Shown here: piece by piece, positions 1-10,811 of the stretch
Numbering within the stretch: position 1 is the stretch's first letter
Layout of the letters: each line of letters opens with the position of its first letter
Assembly: GCA_002168075.1 (NCBI GenBank)
Contig: NHCE01000010.1
Coordinates: forward strand, 233,877 to 267,851
Origin: Rhizobiales bacterium TMED25
Lineage (GTDB): Bacteria; Pseudomonadota; Alphaproteobacteria; Rhizobiales; TMED25
Length of the DNA: 33,975 bases
Direction: 5' to 3'
Made by a program: the position numbers and the translations under genes
The notes under the pieces: model-generated
Seen by the model: only the letters and a program-made list of their open reading frames with translations
Told to the model about the DNA's origin: nothing
The model's database searches: none

Positions 1-2087
<2,087 letters not shown>

Positions 2088-2094
2088 TACTATA

Positions 2095-3657
2095 ATGAGC
2101 AAAATGCAAAATAAAAAAGAAATAATTTTAATAATAGATTTTGGTAGTCAATTAACTCAGTTGATTGCTCGAAGGGTAAGGGAATGGGATGTTTATTCAG
2201 AGATACAGCCATTCAATAAAATATCAGAAGATATTAATAAGACCGATATCTGCGGTGTAATTTTTTCAGGTGGACCACATAGTGTTATTGAAGCCAATGC
2301 GCCCTCTGCACCGCAATGGTTATTTAAACTTAATGTACCCATTCTTGGAATCTGCTATGGGCAGCAAACAATAGTAAATCAACTTGGCGGTGAAGTTATC
2401 AATACTGGTAAAAGAGAGTATGGTAACTCAAGCTTAACAATTCTTAGTGAGTCACCGCTATTTAAAAATATATGGGAAGAAGATAATGACTATCAAGTGT
2501 GGATGAGCCATGGAGACTCTGTCAATAGGCTGCCAAATGATTTTGAAGTAATAGCAAAAACTGAAAATGCGCCATATGCAGCTATAAGTTGTGAGGCAAA
2601 AAAATACTACGGTCTTCAATTTCATCCGGAGGTATCCCACACAATAAATGGTAATATTCTCATCAAAAATTTTCTAGATATATGCGGCGTTAGTTTTGAT
2701 TGGACTATGGCAAGTTTTTTTGAAGTTCAAAAGGCACAAATCCAGACCAAAGTCAAAGATGACAGGGTAATATGCGGATTGTCTGGTGGGGTTGACTCAT
2801 CTGTAGTTGCCGTTTTATTACATAAGATTATTGGAAGTCAATTAACGTGTATCTATATTGATAATGGATTGATGAGAAAGAATGAGTCAGAGCAGGTAGT
2901 AAGCCTTTTTAAAAAGTATTATAAAATTTCTCTTGTACATGTCGATGCTTCAGAAATTTTCCTTAAAAAATTATCTAATATATCTGATCCTGAGAAAAAA
3001 AGAAAAATAATTGGTAGCGTTTTTATCGATGTATTTGAAGAAGAAGCATCCAAAATCGGTAATGTGGATTTTTTAGCACAAGGAACGCTATATCCGGATG
3101 TTATCGAAAGTGTCAGTTTTACAGGCGGCCCCTCTGTAACAATCAAAAGCCATCATAATGTGGGTGGACTTCCAGAAAAAATGAACCTTAAGTTGGTTGA
3201 GCCCTTGAGGCAACTTTTTAAAGATGAAGTAAGATTGCTTGGTAAAGAGCTGGGTCTTCCCAATTCTTTAATTTCTAGGCATCCATTTCCAGGGCCAGGC
3301 CTCGCAATCCGTTGTCCCGGTGAAATAACAATGGAAAAATTAGAAATATTAAGAAATGCTGATGAGATCTATATTGATGAGATAAAGAAAGCAGGCCTTT
3401 ATAACGATATATGGCAGGCCTTTGCTGTTTTATTGCCAACGAGGACCGTTGGTGTCATGGGTGATGCAAGGACATACGAATATGTCTGTGCCCTCAGAGC
3501 GGTCACTTCTGTAGATGGTATGACAGCAGATATTTATCATTTTAAGTCCGAGTTTTTGGCTTATTTATCAAATAAGATAATTAACTCTGTAAAAGGTATT
3601 AACCGAGTTGTTTATGATGTTACTTCTAAGCCACCAGGAACAATTGAGTGGGAGTGA
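2095..3657 (+). CDS. guaA: GMP synthase (glutamine-hydrolysing)
   Basis: Converts XMP to GMP using ATP and ammonia released from glutamine. The first domain is a class I glutamine amidotransferase with the triad Cys87 (GICYGQQ), His177 and Glu179 (FHPEV). The second is an ATP pyrophosphatase with PP-loop GLSGGVDSS (228-236), followed by the GMP-synthase dimerisation domain ending KPPGTIEWE. From ATG 2095 the protein has 520 residues, normal for the family. The same frame can be opened at ATG 2050, but that adds 15 residues inside rsmB with no family counterpart, so 2095 is preferred, seven bases after the rsmB stop. It completes the IMP-to-GMP branch with guaB. Confidence 0.97.
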   Translation: MSKMQNKKEIILIIDFGSQLTQLIARRVREWDVYSEIQPFNKISEDINKTDICGVIFSGGPHSVIEANAPSAPQWLFKLNVPILGICYGQQTIVNQLGGEVINTGKREYGNSSLTILSESPLFKNIWEEDNDYQVWMSHGDSVNRLPNDFEVIAKTENAPYAAISCEAKKYYGLQFHPEVSHTINGNILIKNFLDICGVSFDWTMASFFEVQKAQIQTKVKDDRVICGLSGGVDSSVVAVLLHKIIGSQLTCIYIDNGLMRKNESEQVVSLFKKYYKISLVHVDASEIFLKKLSNISDPEKKRKIIGSVFIDVFEEEASKIGNVDFLAQGTLYPDVIESVSFTGGPSVTIKSHHNVGGLPEKMNLKLVEPLRQLFKDEVRLLGKELGLPNSLISRHPFPGPGLAIRCPGEITMEKLEILRNADEIYIDEIKKAGLYNDIWQAFAVLLPTRTVGVMGDARTYEYVCALRAVTSVDGMTADIYHFKSEFLAYLSNKIINSVKGINRVVYDVTSKPPGTIEWE

Positions 3658-3700
3658 CCTATTTATAAAATAAAATCAATTATTAAAAAAGGATATAGAA

Positions 3701-4912
3701 GTGTCGGTACTTGTAAAAAACGCACTTAATATAGCAGATCTTCGAGAGTTAGCTCGCAAGCGTCTGACGAAAGCACTTTTTGATTTTTGTGATAAGGGTA
3801 GCGAAGATCAAATTAATATGCTTGCTAACCGGACGGCGCTTGATAATATCAAGCTAATGCCACGTATGTTAAGGGATGTCTCAGGTCGGGATCCTTGTAT
3901 CGCCTTATTTGGCAAAGAGCATTCGCTGCCCCTGATGATTGGGCCTACAGGTCCCGCGGGTTTCGTCTGGTACCGCGGTGAGACAGAGCTTGCCAAGGCG
4001 GCAGCAAAGGCAAATATTCCCTTCACCGTCGCCAGTACCTCCAATACACCTATGGAAGATATATATCAAAATGGCGGTGGTACGCAGTGGTATCAGCTTT
4101 ATGTTTGGCAAGACATCGAGGCTTCCTTAGTGACTGCCAAAAGGGCTCTAGATGCAGGATACGAGGCTCTCGTACTCACAGTTGACTCACCGGTCTATAA
4201 TAATCGCGAGATCGACACCCGGAACGGTCTCAAGTTTCCACCCACCATTAGCACTCGCACAGCGCTGGATGTTATGCTTCATCCTAGGTGGCTCTTTGGT
4301 ACCCTTGCCAAGTACTATCTGGCAGAAGGTAGGTTGCCAGCGTTTTCAAATATTCATATTCCGGACAAGCAAAAGGCCAATGCAAAGAAATATGTGTCTG
4401 CCTCAACCAAAGGCTTTTTGAACCGTAACGAGACTTTGGATTGGGACTTCGTGAAACGACTGAGAGATCTTTGGCCTAAAAAACTCCTAATCAAATGTGT
4501 GCTGCACCCAGAGGATGCGGCTACTGCTGTCTCATGCGGAGTAGACGGTATTTTTGTATCTAACCATGCCGGCAATGTAAATGATTGTGCAATTACGGCA
4601 TGGGACGCTCTACCTGCCATTTCAGATGCCGTAGGTGGGAAGCTTACTATCATCGCGGACACTGGTGTAAGGCGTGGTAGTGATGTTATAAAGGGACTTG
4701 CCCTCGGCGCGGATGTTGTTGCGGTTGGCCGGGCAACACTATATGGCGTGGCTGCAGCGGGCGAGACTGGTGCCACACGGGCGCTGGAAATATTAGAGGC
4801 GGAAATTCGCCGAACCATGGCGGTCATGGGCATTAACCAGATTTTGGACATCAGTCGAGACCATATTCGACTGCCAGCGGATTTACCTGTATCGGGTAAT
4901 AGCCAGCTTTAG
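3701..4912 (+). CDS. FMN-dependent 2-hydroxy-acid dehydrogenase family protein, atypical active site
   Basis: A 403-residue TIM-barrel flavoprotein of the lactate/mandelate dehydrogenase and glycolate oxidase family, which oxidises 2-hydroxy acids to 2-oxo acids. FMN-site features are present: QLYVW (Tyr134), TVDSP, LIKCV (Lys265) and IIADTGVRRGSD. The catalytic base His289 is kept in VSNHAG. Two substrate-carboxylate contacts of the family are not: the N-terminal Tyr is Phe29 (FDFC), and the Arg three residues after the catalytic His is Asn292 (HAGN). The substrate may therefore differ, or the enzyme may be impaired. Base composition is clearly richer in G+C than its neighbours (for example 34 of 60 in 4681-4740), suggesting transfer from another genome. 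The start is GTG 3701, preceded by AAGGAT. Substrate unknown. Confidence 0.85.
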   Translation: MSVLVKNALNIADLRELARKRLTKALFDFCDKGSEDQINMLANRTALDNIKLMPRMLRDVSGRDPCIALFGKEHSLPLMIGPTGPAGFVWYRGETELAKAAAKANIPFTVASTSNTPMEDIYQNGGGTQWYQLYVWQDIEASLVTAKRALDAGYEALVLTVDSPVYNNREIDTRNGLKFPPTISTRTALDVMLHPRWLFGTLAKYYLAEGRLPAFSNIHIPDKQKANAKKYVSASTKGFLNRNETLDWDFVKRLRDLWPKKLLIKCVLHPEDAATAVSCGVDGIFVSNHAGNVNDCAITAWDALPAISDAVGGKLTIIADTGVRRGSDVIKGLALGADVVAVGRATLYGVAAAGETGATRALEILEAEIRRTMAVMGINQILDISRDHIRLPADLPVSGNSQL

Positions 4913-4950
4913 TGTTGGAATAAATATTAGAATTGAAAGGGTAAAATAAA

Positions 4951-5445
4951 ATGGATTTATTGGATATCTCGTTAATCTTTTCTATCTTATCTTGTAGTTT
5001 AGTTGGTGGGTTCATTTTTATGTATGCAATTATAGTTATGCCAGGCTTATCCAACCTTAACGATAAAGATTTTATAAGAGCATTCCAGGTGACAGATACT
5101 ATAATACAAAATAAACAGCCACTATTTATGCTCACTTGGATAGGTTCTGTTGTAGCATTATTTATTACAATTTTAGTTTCATTAATAACTGTTGGGCTAT
5201 CAGAGTCTTGGTCAATAGTTCTAATTTCTATTGCTTATTTGTTGGGTGTGCAAGGTATAACAGGAGCGGTCCACATTCCCTTAAATAACCATATTCAAGA
5301 GGTTAGAATCGAAGAGTTGAGTGATAAAATGTTAGCTGATGTACGTTTAAAATTTGAGACAAAATGGAATTTCTATAATAATATAAGAACAGTTTTCGCT
5401 ATTTTTGTCAGCTTGTTTATGCTAATACTGCTTGGAGTGCGTTAA
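4951..5445 (+). CDS. DUF1772 (anthrone-oxygenase-like) membrane protein
   Basis: A 164-residue integral membrane protein with about four hydrophobic segments (roughly residues 5-28, 52-78, 85-105 and 140-162). The pattern matches DUF1772: a first helix ending in VMPGL, a middle NKQPLFML segment, then HIPLNNHIQE and a late WNFYNNIRT before the last helix. Family members are poorly characterised; a few fungal relatives are called anthrone oxygenases, which does not establish a function here. It lies 38 bases after the GC-rich dehydrogenase gene but has an ordinary low-G+C composition. Its stop codon abuts a remnant of a second dehydrogenase gene, so the local history includes duplication or replacement. 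An AAAGGG ribosome-binding site precedes ATG 4951. Confidence 0.72.
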   Translation: MDLLDISLIFSILSCSLVGGFIFMYAIIVMPGLSNLNDKDFIRAFQVTDTIIQNKQPLFMLTWIGSVVALFITILVSLITVGLSESWSIVLISIAYLLGVQGITGAVHIPLNNHIQEVRIEELSDKMLADVRLKFETKWNFYNNIRTVFAIFVSLFMLILLGVR

Positions 5446-5541
5446 ACGAAAATTACGGGTATTAACCGGATTTCAGATACCACCCGAGAACATATTAGAT
5501 TATCGACAGACTTACCTGTGTCTAGTAAAAGCCCACTTTAG
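5446..5541 (+). pseudogene. Remnant: 3' end of a second 2-hydroxy-acid dehydrogenase gene
   Basis: This stretch has no start of its own, but in the frame of base 5446 it encodes 31 residues and a TAG stop that align without gaps to the last 31 residues of the dehydrogenase ending at 4912. From the shared GIN, 17 of 27 residues match, including REHIRL versus RDHIRL, then DLPVS and a final SxL. By hand alignment 61 of 84 bases agree from 5458 to 5541, and seven codon differences are synonymous. It therefore derives from a diverged, once-functional homologue and is not a fresh copy. The similarity begins where the DUF1772 gene ends. Only the tail survives, and it is unlikely to be translated. 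Confidence 0.82.
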
Positions 5542-5571
5542 AATTATTCGGCTTAAAAAGTTTATGATGTA

Positions 5572-7356
5572 ATGCAAAAAACTGAAATTCAGGCAGCTTG
5601 GAAAACAACGAAACGTGTATCTCCATTTATTTGGCCAGTTGGTGATACAAAGCTTCGTGCACGTGTGGTCCTTGCTTTGCTTGCATTAATTGGATCAAAA
5701 ATAATTGCAATACTTGGTCCAATTTTACAGGCATGGGCTGTAGATGATCTTGCAGGAAGTAATATCTCAGACTTTATTTTAGGAGCTGTTGGTTTAACTG
5801 TTGCCTATGGTTTTGCAAGAATAATGACGAGCGGATTTCAACAGCTTCGTGATGTACTATTTGCCAAAGTCGCCCAGCGTGCATTTCGTAGGTTAGCTCT
5901 GCAGACATTTCACCATATTCACAAACTATCTATGCGTTTTCATATAAATCGTAAAACAGGTGGACTGAGTCGAATCATCGAGAGAGGTGTTAAAGGATTG
6001 GAGTTCCTGCTTCGTCATCTGGTTTTTTCAACTGGTCCTCTTGTAATCGAGTTGGTATTTATTGGTGCTGTAATTTTTTGGAAACTCCAAGATTGGCGTT
6101 ATATTGCAATAATTTTTATCACTATTCTTGTCTATGTTTGGTTTACCTTCTCTGTTACTGAATGGCGAGTTAAATTGCGTCGTAAGATGAATGAAGAAGA
6201 CACAGACGCTAACCAAAAGGCTGTTGATAGTCTATTAAACTTTGAAACAGTAAAATATTTTAATGCTGAAGAAAGAGAAGCCTTACGTTACGATAAAGCA
6301 ATGGCGGGCTATGAGGAAGCTGCGCTGAAAACTAGTTATTCTCTTGCTTTTCTTAATTTTGGGCAAGCCATTTTAGTTACCTTAGGTTTAGTTGGGGTTA
6401 TGATATTAGCAGCGCTCGGTGTCCAGTTAGGTGAACTCACAGTTGGGGATTTTGTACTTGTAAATGCCTACATGATTCAAATTATAATACCATTAAATTA
6501 CATTGGAACAGTCTACAGAGAAATAAGACAAGCACTAGTGGATATGCGGCAAATGTTTGAGTTGCTAGAAGAACCTTCAGAAATCATTGATAAAGATGGA
6601 GCGAAAGTACTTTCCGTATCCGATGGCTCAATCTTATTTAGGGATGTGCGATTTGGATATGAACCCGAGCGACCAATCTTACATGAGATAAATATTGATG
6701 TGAAATTGGGGAAAAAAATTGCAATCGTGGGGCCATCAGGATCTGGGAAATCAACTATAGGAAGACTTCTTTTTCGCTTTTATGATGTTAACGGAGGCGC
6801 GATATGCATAGATGGACAAGACGTTAGGGATGTAACACAAAAAAGCCTACATCAGGCAATTGGGGTTGTGCCTCAGGATACAGTACTTTTTAATGATACA
6901 ATATTTTATAATATAGCATATGGCTACGAAAACGCTTCACAACCAGAAGTGATTCAAGCCGCTAAAGATGCGCAGATTCATGATTTTATTATGTCGCTTC
7001 CAGAAGGGTATGACTCTCTAGTTGGAGAACGCGGTCTAAAGTTGTCTGGTGGTGAAAAGCAGAGAGTCGGTATTGCGCGTACTCTTTTAAAAAATCCACC
7101 TATTTTAATTCTTGATGAAGCAACAAGTGCTCTTGACAGTGAAACAGAACACGAAATTCAAGAAGCTATTGAACACGCTGCAGACGGTCGTGCTGTTATA
7201 ATGATTTCCCATCGATTATCAACAGTTTCCAATGCGGATCAGATTCTTTTCCTTGAAAATGGACGGATAGTTGAAATGGGTAATCATGAACAGCTCATCA
7301 GAACGAAAGGGCGTTACAGTAGTTTGTGGTCTCTTCAAAAGTCTGAACAAGTTTAA
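5572..7356 (+). CDS. atm1: ABC exporter of the Atm1/ABCB7 type (fused permease-ATPase)
   Basis: A 594-residue half-transporter: a six-helix membrane domain (about 30-330) followed by an ATPase domain. Walker A is GPSGSGKS (387-394), the Q-loop is VVPQD, the signature LSGGEKQR (491-498), Walker B ILILDEATSALD, and the switch His is in ISHRLS. The membrane domain carries stretches typical of Atm1 relatives, such as RKTGGLSRIIERG and NFETVKYFN. Bacterial Atm1 homologues export glutathione-linked compounds and contribute to metal tolerance, and mitochondrial ones support cytosolic Fe-S assembly; the substrate here is inferred. ATG 5572 lies 30 bases after the dehydrogenase remnant. Base composition is somewhat higher in G+C than most neighbours (25 of 60 in 6001-6060), so it may belong to the same acquired block. 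Confidence 0.88.
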   Translation: MQKTEIQAAWKTTKRVSPFIWPVGDTKLRARVVLALLALIGSKIIAILGPILQAWAVDDLAGSNISDFILGAVGLTVAYGFARIMTSGFQQLRDVLFAKVAQRAFRRLALQTFHHIHKLSMRFHINRKTGGLSRIIERGVKGLEFLLRHLVFSTGPLVIELVFIGAVIFWKLQDWRYIAIIFITILVYVWFTFSVTEWRVKLRRKMNEEDTDANQKAVDSLLNFETVKYFNAEEREALRYDKAMAGYEEAALKTSYSLAFLNFGQAILVTLGLVGVMILAALGVQLGELTVGDFVLVNAYMIQIIIPLNYIGTVYREIRQALVDMRQMFELLEEPSEIIDKDGAKVLSVSDGSILFRDVRFGYEPERPILHEINIDVKLGKKIAIVGPSGSGKSTIGRLLFRFYDVNGGAICIDGQDVRDVTQKSLHQAIGVVPQDTVLFNDTIFYNIAYGYENASQPEVIQAAKDAQIHDFIMSLPEGYDSLVGERGLKLSGGEKQRVGIARTLLKNPPILILDEATSALDSETEHEIQEAIEHAADGRAVIMISHRLSTVSNADQILFLENGRIVEMGNHEQLIRTKGRYSSLWSLQKSEQV

Positions 7357-7489
7357 TGGAGTATTATTTTTGGTTATAATTTTTTATTTTCCTACTTAAA
7401 TTTTTTGTTTTACAGTGGTATAAATATTTCTAGTAATACTTAAAAATTAGTTACAGGATACGCTCGAAGTATTAACGAGTGAGAAAGCA

Positions 7490-9274
7490 ATGAATGAATC
7501 TAATAATATTATCATAAAACAAAGCCCTTCTAGAGAAAGTTTGAATAATCTCATGGAGTTATTTAATGCTGAAAGGTATGAAGATGCAGAAAACCTTGCA
7601 ATCTCAATTTTGAGAGACTTTCAAGAAAGTTTTTTTGCTTGGCAAGTTTTGGGTGCCACATACAGAATGACTGATAGACCCTCAAAATCGCTCTCTGCCA
7701 ACCTTAAAGCGGCACAATTAGTGCCAGAAGAACCGACGGTTCATAATAATTTGGGTGTTTCTTTTCTGGAATTAAACAGATTTAAAGAAGCAAAAGTGGC
7801 CTTTGAAAAAGCCATAGCAATTAAAGATAATTATTTTGAGGCATATAATAACCTTGCCAAATCACAGTTTAAATTGGGATATTTAAACCAAGCAGAAGCA
7901 AGTGATCGGAAAGCGATATCTTTGAATTCTGACTATATAGATGCTCATCATGGATTAGCTAAAACATTGCAAGCACTTCAAAGGTACCCTGAGGCAGTAA
8001 CATCATATAATACAGTTCTTAAGATTAACCCAAACAACGTGGAAGCATATAATAATCTTGGAATAACCCTAGCTCTTCAAAATAAATATACTGAAGCTGA
8101 AGTTTGTTATAGCAAAGCAATTGAATTAAAGCCAGAAGGTCATCATGCTTACCTGAATCTGGCTGGTTTATTAATTTTGATGCATAGATTTGATGAGGCT
8201 GAATTGAAGTCTCGAAAAGCTATAGCTCTCAAGCCAGATTATGATGGGGCGCACTATACCCTAGCAAATACACTCACTGAACTGGGTCGGTTTGAAGAGG
8301 CTGAAGCTAGCTATAGGAGTGCAATTGAATTGAATCCTGACAATCTGTCAGCAATAATTAATCTTGCTCCTGTATTAGAGCATTTGTTAAAGTCAGAAGA
8401 AGCTATAACTTTGTTAAAATATGTTGTCAAAAGAGGATCTAAGCTCGCACTGATTGCAAATTTAAATCTAGCGATTATTTTTTTTCAGCAGCAAAAGTTT
8501 GAAGAAAGTATAAAATTTTTACGAGCAGCATCAGATTTGCAAGATGAAAAGACTTTTGGCTATATAAATGCTCAGGTTTATTATTTTTATTTATCAGAAT
8601 TATTAAAATGGCATGAAAATGAATCGATTGATAATACAAAATATACAGAAGCAAAAAATCTTTATGTTATAGGGGAAAGTCATTGTTTGGCATGCAATGC
8701 ATTAAATCTTAAAAGCGATGAGGATGTTTTATTAGCACGTTCCATGCTCATTGTTGGTTGTAAGCAATGGCATCTTGGTAATTCAAAAAGAAATAAATAT
8801 AAATATCAATTTGAACAGATTTTCAATTCATTACCAAAGTCAAGTACGTTACTTTTAACAGTTGGTGAAATTGATTGTAGATTAAATGATGGAATATTGA
8901 TGCATCTCAAAAAATATCCTACAAAAAATATAAATGAATTAGTTGCAGATACTGTTAAAAATTATATGCATTACATAGATAAAATAAATTCAAAATCAAA
9001 GCATAGGATAATTATTCAAGGTGTTCCTTGTCCAAAAGTAAGCAAGAAAAATATTAATAAAATAGAAGTTTCGAAACTTCTTAATGTAATTTCATTATTA
9101 AATCGTGACTTAAGAAATATGTCAAAGGATAGATCTTTTGGGTTCTTGGATGTGCATAAACTTACTGATGATGGAAATGGCGTCTCAAATAATATATGGC
9201 ATATTGACGATTACCACCTTTCTCCAGGCGCAATATTAGAAGCTTGGAGTAATTATAAAGACAATAGTACGTAA
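7490..9274 (+). CDS. TPR-repeat protein with C-terminal SGNH-hydrolase-like domain
   Basis: A 594-residue protein with no signal peptide. Residues about 20-350 form roughly nine tetratricopeptide repeats, with recurring patterns such as AYNNLG and EAEASYRSAI. Residues about 388-590 resemble an SGNH/GDSL hydrolase: GESHC (Ser397) for block I and IDDYHLSP (Asp573, His576) for block V. Where block III would carry Asn there is GEIDCR (459-464), a motif I recall from uncharacterised SGNH-like proteins of polysaccharide loci. Role unknown; a tethered esterase or acyltransferase acting on glycans or proteins is one possibility. It is followed five bases later by slyX. No clear terminator or promoter is visible in the 133-base gap before it. 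Confidence 0.75.
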   Translation: MNESNNIIIKQSPSRESLNNLMELFNAERYEDAENLAISILRDFQESFFAWQVLGATYRMTDRPSKSLSANLKAAQLVPEEPTVHNNLGVSFLELNRFKEAKVAFEKAIAIKDNYFEAYNNLAKSQFKLGYLNQAEASDRKAISLNSDYIDAHHGLAKTLQALQRYPEAVTSYNTVLKINPNNVEAYNNLGITLALQNKYTEAEVCYSKAIELKPEGHHAYLNLAGLLILMHRFDEAELKSRKAIALKPDYDGAHYTLANTLTELGRFEEAEASYRSAIELNPDNLSAIINLAPVLEHLLKSEEAITLLKYVVKRGSKLALIANLNLAIIFFQQQKFEESIKFLRAASDLQDEKTFGYINAQVYYFYLSELLKWHENESIDNTKYTEAKNLYVIGESHCLACNALNLKSDEDVLLARSMLIVGCKQWHLGNSKRNKYKYQFEQIFNSLPKSSTLLLTVGEIDCRLNDGILMHLKKYPTKNINELVADTVKNYMHYIDKINSKSKHRIIIQGVPCPKVSKKNINKIEVSKLLNVISLLNRDLRNMSKDRSFGFLDVHKLTDDGNGVSNNIWHIDDYHLSPGAILEAWSNYKDNST

Positions 9275-9279
9275 AAATA

Positions 9280-9486
9280 ATGGAAAATAATATTAAAAAA
9301 CTGGAAGAAATAACCTCATTTCTTCAAAATGAAGTATCGCAGATGAGTGATGTAATTTATAGCCAACAAAAAGATCTTATCAATTTAAAAAGTGAAATTT
9401 CGAAGTTAAAAAAAATAATTCTTGAGTTAGAAGATAACTTAGATTCAAATCTTAATGATGGCAATCAAAAGCCACCACATTATTAG
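9280..9486 (+). CDS. slyX: SlyX family protein
   Basis: A 68-residue protein that is almost entirely a predicted coiled coil (about residues 3-55, heptad pattern of Leu, Ile and Val). It ends with the PPHY tail characteristic of SlyX proteins. Its molecular function is not established in any organism I can cite with confidence. It starts five bases after the TPR-SGNH gene and ends 13 bases before the flavoprotein gene, so the three are probably co-transcribed. The normal family length is about 70 residues, so it appears complete. The call rests on size, coiled coil and tail; a random coiled coil is a less likely alternative. Confidence 0.82.
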   Translation: MENNIKKLEEITSFLQNEVSQMSDVIYSQQKDLINLKSEISKLKKIILELEDNLDSNLNDGNQKPPHY

Positions 9487-9499
9487 TATTTAGTCAATC

Positions 9500-10681
9500 A
9501 TGAACCAAAAGTATGATGTCGTTATAATAGGTGCTGGTGCTGCAGGTCTAATGAGTGCAATAGAGGCTGGTAAGAGAGGAAGGTCCGTTCTTTTAGTTGA
9601 TCATTCAAAAAAAATTGGTGAGAAGATTCGGATATCCGGTGGCGGAAGATGTAACTTCACTAACCTTTATACAAATCCGAGTAAATTTATTTCTCAAAAT
9701 CCTAATTTTATGATTTCAGCTTTAAATCAATATACTCAATATGATTTCATTGAATTGATTAAAAAATATCAAATTAAATTTCATGAAAAGAAACTAGGTC
9801 AGCTCTTTTGTGATGAAAGCGCACAGCAAATAATAGACATGCTACTCCTAGAATGCAAAAAATCAGAAGTAACTCTCAAAAAAGAAACTCATGTTTTGGA
9901 TATCAGTAAAAAAGATAACTCATACATCACTAATATTGGTTCAGAAATAATTTTTTCTAATTCTTTGATTATAGCAACAGGGGGGCTATCTATTCCCAAA
10001 ATGGGGGCAACAAAGTTCGGTTATGATATAGCAAAAAAATTTGATATGAAACTTGTTGAGACGGAGCCAGCATTAGTTCCTCTAACTTTCAGTGATAAGT
10101 TCCTTCTTAAATGTAAAGAACTTACAGGATTATCTTTGGACTCTATCATCTCTTTAAATAAAAATTCTTTTAAAGAAGGGATGCTATTTACTCACAGAGG
10201 TTTAAGTGGTCCATCAATCCTTCAGATTTCATCTTATTGGAAATTGGGAAATGAAATTAAAATAAACCTCTCTCCGAATTTTGATATTTATCAATTCTTA
10301 ATAAACAAAAAAGAAACTAATCCAAAGCAAGATATTACCACACTGATAGCAGAAGTGATCCCAAAGAGACTTTCAATTAGCATTTGTCGAGATCAACGCA
10401 TTGGAGGGAATATCTCTGAACTATCAAACAAATTATTACAAAAGCTAAGCAATTCCATTAATAATTGGAGTGTTAGTCCTACGGGTTCTGAGGGATATAG
10501 AACTGCTGAAGTCACACTTGGAGGTATTGATACAAATGAACTGTCTTCTAAAACTATGATGTCAAAAAAGCACAATGGTCTATACTTTGTCGGCGAAGTA
10601 GTCGATGTTACAGGTCACCTCGGGGGATATAACTTCCAGTGGGCTTGGTCTTCAGGTTATGTTGCAGGTATAAATGCCTAA
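9500..10681 (+). CDS. BaiN/HI0933-family FAD-dependent oxidoreductase
   Basis: A 393-residue flavoprotein. The N-terminal Rossmann motif GAGAAG (11-16) binds FAD. The family signatures are GEKIRISGGGRCNFTN near residue 42 and GEVVDVTGHLGGYNFQWA near the C-terminus, with a middle HI0933-like inserted domain. The physiological substrate of most members is unknown; some are annotated as aminoacetone oxidase or bile-acid 3-dehydro enzymes, which cannot be transferred here. It follows slyX by 13 bases. The 130 bases after it (10682-10811) are AT-rich with no gene and no convincing hairpin; a TTGACG at 10748 is a possible -35 for the next gene, but no well-spaced -10 goes with it. Confidence 0.88.
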   Translation: MNQKYDVVIIGAGAAGLMSAIEAGKRGRSVLLVDHSKKIGEKIRISGGGRCNFTNLYTNPSKFISQNPNFMISALNQYTQYDFIELIKKYQIKFHEKKLGQLFCDESAQQIIDMLLLECKKSEVTLKKETHVLDISKKDNSYITNIGSEIIFSNSLIIATGGLSIPKMGATKFGYDIAKKFDMKLVETEPALVPLTFSDKFLLKCKELTGLSLDSIISLNKNSFKEGMLFTHRGLSGPSILQISSYWKLGNEIKINLSPNFDIYQFLINKKETNPKQDITTLIAEVIPKRLSISICRDQRIGGNISELSNKLLQKLSNSINNWSVSPTGSEGYRTAEVTLGGIDTNELSSKTMMSKKHNGLYFVGEVVDVTGHLGGYNFQWAWSSGYVAGINA

Positions 10682-10811
10682 AATTTTAATTGCGAGTTCA
10701 ATATAAATAATTATTTTAATTAACTTATTTATATATGTTAGTTCTAATTGACGTGATGTGAAATAAGATAGAAGATATTACAAATATTAGTTTTGATAAG
10801 TTAATTTAAAT

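Noticed and set aside
4354-4851. Long open frame on the minus strand inside the GC-rich dehydrogenase gene (165 codons)
   Set aside because: It is antisense to a gene with clear family motifs; higher G+C reduces stop codons by chance, and its translation shows no recognisable domain.
5572-7356. MsbA-type lipid A flippase as an alternative name for the ABC exporter
   Set aside because: RKTGGLSRIIERG and NFETVKYFN are features of Atm1/ABCB7 relatives, and no lipid A genes are nearby.
10682-10811. TTGACG at 10748 as a promoter for the NTF2-like gene
   Set aside because: No -10-like hexamer lies 16 to 18 bases downstream; the nearest candidates are about 10 or 20 bases away.
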